A program made the translations under genes and the position numbers. Below the pieces are notes generated by a model. That model made no database searches. It was not told the DNA's origin and worked only from the letters and a program-made list of their open reading frames with translations. A stretch of 40,924 nucleotides of DNA from an uncultured Flavihumibacter sp. (lineage in GTDB: Bacteria; Bacteroidota; Bacteroidia; Chitinophagales; Chitinophagaceae), in assembly GCA_946481605.1 (NCBI GenBank), contig CAMLPA010000002.1:1-40924 (forward strand), written 5' to 3'. Positions 35,013 to 40,924 of this stretch are shown here, piece after piece; position 1 is the stretch's first letter, and each line of letters starts with the position of its first letter.

Positions 35013-36620
35013 TCAGAAAACACCACAGAAATGTACCTCTATCCCCAGTTCGTTCAGTGCAGCCGCTTTTATACGACATGCCTGTGCCGCACGCGATTCA
35101 TCATCAGCATACACCACATGAATGTGGTTGGCCTTGTGCCTTGCCATCAGTTGATCACGACTTACTCCATCCAATAATGCGTGCATAATAGGCCACTGCG
35201 GCGTGGTGCCTTCCCAACGACGTTGCGTTTCAGTTTCGGGTAACGACACAACCTTTCCTGTTCCCAGGTCGCAATGAAGTTTATTGTCCATTATATAAAT
35301 CCGGCTCCATACAATATGCCCGGGTTTACTGATACCTTTCAATGTTCCACCTCCTAAACGAAAATACATTGGCGTTTGCCGCTCACTGCTGGCCCCCTTG
35401 AAGCCGCCGATAAAATGCTCTGGAGGCGCGGCTCCGGAAATCAGGAACACCCAAACGAAGCCATCCACACCTGGTCCTTTGTAGTACTCGCCCCACCTGA
35501 TATCGTGAAGTGTGTTCTCACCACTCATACCCAACTCATTCCAAAGCCTGTAAGTAATCAGCGCATCTATACCGGCACATTCATCCACCTCGTTGAAATG
35601 TGGTAATGCCTTACCCGCATATAGTTCCCGCCCATCTTCAGCATACACAGGGGGGCGGTAGGTATTGTTGAGCAAGCCTTCCACCAGATCGCTTGCGGGA
35701 ACAAGGTCCTTAAGCCCCTGCTGATACTGGATACCTATGGTATCACAGCCAAAATCATCAGCTATACGCAAAGCGGCAATGTACATCTTACACTGCATCA
35801 ATGTTTGCTTCCATGTGAGTTCTGTTTCTTCATTCGTCCCCCACTTGAACTTCAAACCTCTCCCCAGCAACCAGTTGATAACATTTTCAGCTTCTTCGTC
35901 AGAAATGGTCTGCATCCGGGCATACAATGCAGACTGGCTAAGCCGTTCCTTAAAAATGCCCGTAGGATGTAAGAGGTGGTCGGGAACAATGGCGTTAAAC
36001 ATTCCCATACAGCCTTCGTCGAAAACGCCCATGATCGCTTTCTTCTGACGGAAACTTCTGGCAAATTCAATTCCCTTTTCCGCTTCAGACTGAACCGGCT
36101 TTACAGCCTCATAAGCTTTTACATGCGCTATTTCGTGTTGAATACCCCCATGTTCGAGCCATTGTTTTAATCCTGATAAAAAGAAAGCATCTTTAAACTT
36201 TTCACTCCACAAAGTGCTGTATTTCACGCCGGCTTTTGTGAGCGATCCGTTCAGGTTAAGCATTCCCACCAGACCTGGCCATTGCCCGCTCCAGTTCGCC
36301 ACTGTAAGCAATGGCCCTTTGTGCGTGGTTAGTCCGGAAAGTATATGATGAGAATACTGCCATACACTTTCAGCAATCACCAGAGGAACGTTAACCGGGA
36401 TTTGCCTGAAGACATCCATCCCCATTTTTTGTGAATCGATAAAGCCATGCTTTTTAACCGGATCATAGGCATGTGCCCTACGCACTTTATAGCCAAAAGA
36501 TTCAATCGCATGTGTCAATTGATTTTCCATTGCTTCCTGTGCGTTCCAGCAGCTTTGATTGGCAGAAATCCGGAGATCACCACTGGCCGCGAGCCATACT
36601 TCATTAGTTGCAGACATCAT
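35013..36620 (-). CDS. L-fucose/L-arabinose isomerase-family protein
   Basis: 535 residues, between AraA and FucI in length. Family features: N-terminal WLAASGDL..., a middle domain ending near IMGVFDEGCMGMFNAIVPDH, with a likely metal-binding Glu, LADDFGCD-type and GIQYQQGLKDL segments, and the C-terminal ARHKANHIHVVYADDE, whose His corresponds in position to the third metal ligand of the family. It should interconvert an aldose and a ketose with Mn2+. The kinase directly downstream suggests the ketose is then phosphorylated. It is the first gene after the divergent AraC-family regulator. The substrate (fucose, arabinose or another deoxy/pentose sugar) is unresolved. Confidence 0.82.
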   Translation of the reverse strand: MMSATNEVWLAASGDLRISANQSCWNAQEAMENQLTHAIESFGYKVRRAHAYDPVKKHGFIDSQKMGMDVFRQIPVNVPLVIAESVWQYSHHILSGLTTHKGPLLTVANWSGQWPGLVGMLNLNGSLTKAGVKYSTLWSEKFKDAFFLSGLKQWLEHGGIQHEIAHVKAYEAVKPVQSEAEKGIEFARSFRQKKAIMGVFDEGCMGMFNAIVPDHLLHPTGIFKERLSQSALYARMQTISDEEAENVINWLLGRGLKFKWGTNEETELTWKQTLMQCKMYIAALRIADDFGCDTIGIQYQQGLKDLVPASDLVEGLLNNTYRPPVYAEDGRELYAGKALPHFNEVDECAGIDALITYRLWNELGMSGENTLHDIRWGEYYKGPGVDGFVWVFLISGAAPPEHFIGGFKGASSERQTPMYFRLGGGTLKGISKPGHIVWSRIYIMDNKLHCDLGTGKVVSLPETETQRRWEGTTPQWPIMHALLDGVSRDQLMARHKANHIHVVYADDESRAAQACRIKAAALNELGIEVHFCGVF

Positions 36621-36802
36621 TGTTTCGTTAGAATTTTTAAGCGTTGAATAAGCAAGCGTAAAAGGAGAGAGTGCACTACAAAGATCGCCTCACCCATTCC
36701 GCTATTCTTTCAGGTTGTTAGCAAGAAGATGTACTATCTTATCATTGGATGATAAAATTTGCAGAAAAAAATATTAACTTTCTGCACACAACGATTGCGT
36801 TT
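36621..36802. promoter_or_regulatory. Divergent control region between isomerase and AraC-family genes
   Basis: 182 nt. On the plus strand TAAAATTTG (36753-36761) is a likely -7 box for the regulator, and ACGATTGC (36791-36798) follows 30 nt later, right before the ATG at 36803. That core is shared with the tandem sites in the SusC leader, which suggests autoregulation. No good -7 box was found for the leftward isomerase operon. Confidence 0.45.
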
Positions 36803-37681
36803 ATGAAACCTCATTTTCACAAGGTTGCCGTGCCTCTTCAGCGGTCCTATTCCATAAGGCACGATCAACAGCCGAACTTCGGAAGGGTCTGGCATTTTCA
36901 TCCTGAACTGGAGTTGCATTATACTATACGTGGAGAAGGTGTTCGTTTCATTGGAGACAATGTGAGCAACTTCTCCGAAGGAGAGCTGATCCTTGTAGGA
37001 GAGAACCTTCCGCATACCTGGCGTTGCCACGATCGTTATTACCAACAGGAAGAAGGACTGTATGTGGAAGCGATTGTGCTGCAGTTCCTGCCAAACTGCC
37101 TTGGTGCCGAACTCCCCGCTCTTCCCGAAGCTTACCTTATTCCAAAATTATTTGAGAAGGCCAAAAAAGGAATGAATATCAAAGGAGTTGCCAGAGAGAA
37201 AATCGTACAATTCATGCATGCCGCAGTACATGCAAACAACCTGGACCGTATTATCCTGTTGCTGCAAATCATCAAGACGCTGGCCGAAACGGATGAATAC
37301 ACGCCTATTGCCAGCGCGCATGCATTTTACAAGTCGAGTGAATCTGAAACACTCAGGCTTAACAGGATATTCACCTACACCATGTCCAATTACAAAAAAG
37401 AAATCACGCTGGAAGAAATTGCAGCCTTCGCCAACCTGAGTATTACCTCATTCTGCCGTTACTTTAAGATGATGACACGGAAAACTTTTGTGGACTTCCT
37501 GGTTGAGATCAGGATAAGCCATGCGTGCAGGATGTTGGTTGACGACAAATATCCCATTGGTATTATTTGTTTTGAATGCGGCTTCAACAATGTATCCAAC
37601 TTCTACCGGCATTTTAAGAAAGTGACCGGTATGAAGCCATTCGAATACAAGAAGAAATACCTGAGGGAATCTGCCGCTTAG
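36803..37681 (+). CDS. AraC-family transcriptional regulator
   Basis: 292 residues from ATG 36803. An earlier in-frame ATG at 36749 is rejected because it overlaps the likely promoter box. N-terminal cupin-like sensor (about 1-150) with HFHPELELHY and GENLPHTW, as in sugar-sensing AraC proteins; C-terminal double helix-turn-helix (about 200-285): ITLEEIAAFANLSITSFCRY, then GIICFECGFNNVSNFYRHFK and KKVTGMKPFEY. It lies divergent from the isomerase gene and tail to tail (1 nt apart) with the DUF3748 gene. It is the only regulator of the polysaccharide block and probably activates it in response to a released sugar. Confidence 0.92.
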   Translation: MKPHFHKVAVPLQRSYSIRHDQQPNFGRVWHFHPELELHYTIRGEGVRFIGDNVSNFSEGELILVGENLPHTWRCHDRYYQQEEGLYVEAIVLQFLPNCLGAELPALPEAYLIPKLFEKAKKGMNIKGVAREKIVQFMHAAVHANNLDRIILLLQIIKTLAETDEYTPIASAHAFYKSSESETLRLNRIFTYTMSNYKKEITLEEIAAFANLSITSFCRYFKMMTRKTFVDFLVEIRISHACRMLVDDKYPIGIICFECGFNNVSNFYRHFKKVTGMKPFEYKKKYLRESAA

Positions 37682-37682
37682 G

Positions 37683-39074
37683 TCAGCTTATTTTTTTCAG
37701 AACGAATACCTGCAGGAAGCGTCCATTTCCATTGCTGACATAACGGTTAAAACACAGCATATCGCCTGAGTAACTCCATATTACTGCACCAACCGGCCTA
37801 TCTTCATTTGAGTCTTTCTCAGTGATGCGCGTTGATTCCCTTTTTATTCTATCAGTTATAAACACGCTATTGTCTGCAACAAATGAGATGTATTTCCCGT
37901 CCGGACTAAAGTTCAGCGGTCCTTGAACTGAAAAATTAAAATCTGTCAGCCATTGAACTTCTCCCCCATTTGGAGAAACAGTACATACCTGAACATGCCC
38001 ATTCTTGTCTGCCGAAAGAAATGCAATTGCACTTCCATCAGGTGCTGTGCGCAGCCAATGTCGCGGTGTTGCACTTACTCCTTTACCAGGGAGTGTTATT
38101 CTTCTGCGAACAAGTCCGGGTGGTAACGCTGGCCTGCATTTATCCGTTCCCCTCAGGTCTGCTTCTTCTGCCAATGCCAATATGTTATCCGGAATGTCCA
38201 CCACAAATATTTCCGTTTTTAATTCCCCGTTTATTGTTCTGGTGTTCCCCTGATAGGCGACTGCATATTGTTGCCAGGTTCCGTCTGCCTTTCTGTATCC
38301 CCTGTCGCCTATCCACGCTTCATCGAATGCTTTCTCTATTTCATCTGATCCGGGTTTCGGGTGGGGGGTAACATCAGCTAACAACACGGAGAACATTTCT
38401 CCATTGTTGTTTTCAGGCCCATTCTCCGGCACCAATACTTTTTTGTCAGGCACCATGATCCCAACTGTACGCAGGTCAATTACTGAGGAGTCGATGCGGT
38501 GAGCCCTTTCCAGAATATGGTCATTGTAGGTAAAACTGATCCATTGCCCATCGCCGCTCCAGGTATGCGCGTGGGTCCCCCCCCTGAGCGCGCCTTGCGT
38601 AAAAGGTGGTTTCACATCCCGCGCATCCAGAAAAATAGGTGCGCCGGGGTTTTCAATATCAACTGCCACCCCCGTGCGCCTTGAAATGCTGTACGGATTG
38701 TTTTCGGAAGCGTTTCTGATTCCATGAATAAAGAGTATGCGATTTTTTGCAGGTGAAAAAGTAGCGGCTCCCACCCCTGGACCGAAAGCGGTTTGGGCAT
38801 TGGTTTGATATAATGTACAAATCACTCCTGTTTTGGTATTCACCATTGCGATATTAGATGTTTGCCCAATCATGGTATCATGATTCCGCCCATCAAAGAC
38901 AATCCATTGATCGTCAGACGAGAAACATTGAGTGGAATTAAGGCAGTGTCCTGCGGCTCCGTTCGTTAGCTGAATTTCTTTAAAAGCCATGGAAGTAGTT
39001 GAATTGGGATGACAAGCAAACAAGCCACTCATAAAAGCTATTACAAATATACCCCTGAGGTTCATTTTCATCAT
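37683..39074 (-). CDS. DUF3748 beta-propeller lipoprotein (YidR-like)
   Basis: 463 residues from ATG 39072-39074, which gives a lipoprotein signal (FMSGLFACHPN) and a 31-nt gap to the aldolase stop. Features matching DUF3748 / E. coli YidR: DDQWIVFDGRN, TFSPAKNRILFIHG, QGALRGGTHAHTWSGDGQWI with SFTYNDHI, PHPKPGSDEIEKAFDEAWIG and PRHWLRTAPDGSAIAFLSAD. The fold is a TolB-like WD40 propeller. The function is unknown; location in sugar-acid/sialic-type operons suggests a role in sensing, binding or processing substrate in the periplasm. It is transcribed with the aldolase and symporter. Confidence 0.85.
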   Translation of the reverse strand: MMKMNLRGIFVIAFMSGLFACHPNSTTSMAFKEIQLTNGAAGHCLNSTQCFSSDDQWIVFDGRNHDTMIGQTSNIAMVNTKTGVICTLYQTNAQTAFGPGVGAATFSPAKNRILFIHGIRNASENNPYSISRRTGVAVDIENPGAPIFLDARDVKPPFTQGALRGGTHAHTWSGDGQWISFTYNDHILERAHRIDSSVIDLRTVGIMVPDKKVLVPENGPENNNGEMFSVLLADVTPHPKPGSDEIEKAFDEAWIGDRGYRKADGTWQQYAVAYQGNTRTINGELKTEIFVVDIPDNILALAEEADLRGTDKCRPALPPGLVRRRITLPGKGVSATPRHWLRTAPDGSAIAFLSADKNGHVQVCTVSPNGGEVQWLTDFNFSVQGPLNFSPDGKYISFVADNSVFITDRIKRESTRITEKDSNEDRPVGAVIWSYSGDMLCFNRYVSNGNGRFLQVFVLKKIS

Positions 39075-39105
39075 TTGAATGCAGGTTTTGCAAAGATGCC
39101 ACTGC

Positions 39106-40044
39106 TTATACAAAGATGCCACGTATGCCAATCTTTTCCTGCAACTGGTCATAATTTCTGGACAATTCTTCAAGCCGCTCAAGCTGGTTTCTTCCGAAAG
39201 CGCCTACATTTCGCCTGGTGTACAGCCCAATATTAAATCCCCTGGATTGCAGGAAGTACTTGGCTCCGACAGGATACACATCGTGCATCACATCCATGGT
39301 ATCTTCCAGAAAAGCCTGTGCCTGGCCCACCTCTGCCTCCTTTTCCGGGTCATTGAAATGCGCTCCGATCCAACTGATCAGCTCGGGCACAAAATTACCC
39401 TGGATGCATGAAAGTCCGGCACAGCCCGCGCGCAAGGAAGCGACTGCATTAACCATATAGGCATCGTACAACTCGAACCCGGGTATATGAGCTGTTGCCT
39501 GCCGTTTTTCCCGGATGTCATCAATACTTAAACTGGTATCCTTATAATAGGTGACACGCCCGGTTGATGCGATCTCCCCCAGTTGCGCCGGAGAGAACAA
39601 CCTTTTATAAGGAACCGGACATTCGTAAAAACCAAAAGGGATACCGGGTGTAAGTGTAAATAACCGGTGCACTTGTTCAGCGAGCATTTCTGCGGGAGCA
39701 GTTTCAGGCACCAGAATACTATTGATAGCCACAACCGCACTCACGCCGGTATCATAAATCCGTTTGCAAAAATCAGCCTGTACCTGCAAGCTATCGCCAA
39801 AAGTGCCGGTACTGAATACAGGCACCCTTCCTGCGGCCTGCCTTACCACAAACGCGGTAACAGCCACCCTTTCCTGTTCAGTAAGTTCAAACATTTCGCT
39901 GGAAAGACAGTTGGCGAACAGCCCCGTTGCGCCGTTTTCAATATAATAATCCGTAAGTCGGGCGAGGACACTAAAATCAATCGTACCATTTTCATCGAAC
40001 GGCGTAAGCATAACGGGCACAAATTTTCCTTTAGTAGTGGGCAT
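39106..40044 (-). CDS. DapA/NanA-superfamily aldolase or lyase, divergent subfamily
   Basis: 312 residues, usual length for the (beta/alpha)8 class I aldolases. Schiff-base Lys168 in VTYYKDTS and the partner Tyr140 in FGFYECP are present. In place of the family G-T/S-T-G-E motif that holds the keto-acid carboxylate, it reads CLSSE (46-50), so the active site differs from classic NanA or DapA. N-acetylneuraminate lyase, 2-keto-3-deoxy sugar acid aldolase and dihydrodipicolinate synthase are all family members; here a sugar-acid aldolase is likeliest from context. It lies 83 nt after the symporter and 31 nt before DUF3748. Confidence 0.82.
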   Translation of the reverse strand: MPTTKGKFVPVMLTPFDENGTIDFSVLARLTDYYIENGATGLFANCLSSEMFELTEQERVAVTAFVVRQAAGRVPVFSTGTFGDSLQVQADFCKRIYDTGVSAVVAINSILVPETAPAEMLAEQVHRLFTLTPGIPFGFYECPVPYKRLFSPAQLGEIASTGRVTYYKDTSLSIDDIREKRQATAHIPGFELYDAYMVNAVASLRAGCAGLSCIQGNFVPELISWIGAHFNDPEKEAEVGQAQAFLEDTMDVMHDVYPVGAKYFLQSRGFNIGLYTRRNVGAFGRNQLERLEELSRNYDQLQEKIGIRGIFV

Positions 40045-40127
40045 GATGTATCATTTAGCATTAAAATCTATTCTCAGTGCAATCATGCGATCAATCATGG
40101 ATGCCGGCATTGACCCGGCGGAGCAGG

Positions 40128-40924
40128 CTATTTTTGCAGCACCTGTTGCTTTTTCCTGGTAAGCATTGTACCCACCAAAAAGATGGTAAGCGTTCCTATT
40201 ACAATAGTAATATTCTTATGAAAGGGATTACGAAGTCCGTTAAAATCATCAGATAACAAAGGAGACAAAGACAACCAGATAATAACAAGTACGCCAATAA
40301 TGCCGGCAGTAAGGGCTTGCTGGTTACGGGTTTTCTTCCCAATAATCCCTAGCAGAAACACGCCAAGCATACCTGCCGCGAATATACCGGATAGCTCCCA
40401 CCAGATATCGAGTATGCTCTTTGCTCCAATCATAGCGATGCCGGCAGCCATTCCCAGGATACCGAAGGCGACAGTACCAATGTACAGTACGCGCATCTTT
40501 TGTTTGTCGGAAGCCTCCTTATTAAAATACCTTTTGTAAATATCTTCCGTAAATACAGTGGCAGAGGCATTCATACCCGAACTTATGGTACTCATGGCTG
40601 CTGAAAGAATTGCCGATACAATCAAGCCCACAAGGCCGGTAGGAATACTGGTTACCATAAAATGCGGCATCACTTTATCTCCGTAATCTGCAGGTTGCAT
40701 AGCAGCGGCCATAGCAGCAACCTCTGCAGCTCCTGCATTCAGCCCCAACCTTTCCCTTGCCGCCTGCTCCTTTACTGCTGTGATCAATTCCGGATGAATA
40801 TCGTAGTAAGCAAAAAGGCAACTGCCAATTATAAAGAATAGCAGTGATGCCGGAACATATAACCACACGCACATCCAGAGCGAGGAGGAGGCTTCTTTGG
40901 AAGAACGGGCGGCGTGGTACCGTT
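40128..40924 (-). CDS. Sodium:solute symporter, C-terminal part (cut by window edge)
   Basis: The minus-strand frame is open from the right edge. It begins RYHAARSSKEASSSLWMCVW, the segment after the conserved Q-R-Y of SSS carriers, and continues through about six membrane segments with GLIVSAILSAAMSTISSGMN, the TM8 sodium-site region of the family. It ends in LVGTMLTRKKQQVLQK. An internal ATG at 40872-40874 is not the true start. As the first gene before the aldolase and DUF3748, it probably imports the sugar or sugar acid that they process. The N-terminal half lies right of the window. Confidence 0.9.
   Translation of the reverse strand, partial: RYHAARSSKEASSSLWMCVWLYVPASLLFFIIGSCLFAYYDIHPELITAVKEQAARERLGLNAGAAEVAAMAAAMQPADYGDKVMPHFMVTSIPTGLVGLIVSAILSAAMSTISSGMNASATVFTEDIYKRYFNKEASDKQKMRVLYIGTVAFGILGMAAGIAMIGAKSILDIWWELSGIFAAGMLGVFLLGIIGKKTRNQQALTAGIIGVLVIIWLSLSPLLSDDFNGLRNPFHKNITIVIGTLTIFLVGTMLTRKKQQVLQK

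Noticed and set aside
36749..36802. Upstream ATG extending the AraC protein by 18 residues.
   Set aside because: The extension overlaps the TAAAATTTG box and the ACGATTGC motif, and the family N-terminus fits the ATG at 36803.
39106..40044. Naming the aldolase NanA and the whole block a sialic acid catabolic operon.
   Set aside because: The carboxylate-binding motif is replaced, NanE and NanK are absent, and the sialidase and esterase names are family labels that also cover other substrates.
16394..40539. Numerous rightward open frames of 60-180 codons opposite the polysaccharide genes.
   Set aside because: They lie antisense to long, well-recognised genes and show no family features; they are a by-product of the codon use of the real genes.

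Overview
The window looks like a chromosomal segment from a Bacteroidota bacterium, most likely Chitinophagaceae-like (inference). The sequence contains a SusC/SusD pair, a GLPGLI-motif protein, a FISUMP domain and many lipoprotein signals. Shine-Dalgarno sites are weak or absent, and several gene starts are preceded by TAnnTTTG-like -7 boxes. No tRNA, rRNA, CRISPR array or intact insertion sequence was seen.

Left block (about 1-15.8 kb). After the N-terminal part of a leftward sodium:solute symporter (1-325) comes an AT-rich island that looks like a peptide natural product (RiPP) locus. Leftward genes: an HlyD-type adaptor and a C39-peptidase ABC exporter. Rightward genes: a VKOR/thioredoxin oxidoreductase fusion, a small winged-helix-like protein, a 75-residue double-glycine precursor with a Thr-rich, six-cysteine core, a GLPGLI protein, a TonB-dependent receptor-like barrel, a DxD glycosyltransferase, a LanC-like protein without recognisable zinc ligands and a GT2 glycosyltransferase. 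A GT11 fucosyltransferase-like gene is convergent with them. Together these suggest a disulfide-bonded, possibly glycosylated secreted peptide (a glycocin-like design), which is the most novel content here. The island is bracketed by two direct copies of a 110-nt non-coding repeat (498-607 and 15644-15754), each with a leftward terminator-like hairpin, a palindrome and a tRNA T-arm-like stretch.

Right block (about 15.9-40.9 kb). This is a more GC-rich leftward polysaccharide utilisation region. In transcription order from the right: symporter (C-terminal part), DapA/NanA-superfamily aldolase, DUF3748 lipoprotein; then, after a rightward AraC-family regulator, a FucI/AraA-family isomerase, ribulokinase-family kinase, two sialidase-like BNR proteins (one fused to a FISUMP domain), sulfatase, TIM-barrel lipoprotein, a gluconate-2-dehydrogenase-subunit-3-like protein with its GMC oxidoreductase, then SusC, SusD, DUF5017 and two tandem SGNH/sialate O-acetylesterase-family proteins. 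The likely scheme is outer-membrane capture by SusCD, removal of sulfate and acetyl groups, oxidation or release of sugars in the periplasm, uptake by the symporter, and isomerisation, phosphorylation and aldol cleavage in the cytosol. The substrate cannot be named from sequence: the sialic-acid labels rest on family names only, and the aldolase lacks the usual family motif.

The two window ends both lie in same-strand sodium:solute symporter genes. A GCAATCGT/ACGATTGC motif recurs in the SusC leader and just upstream of the AraC gene and is a candidate regulator site.
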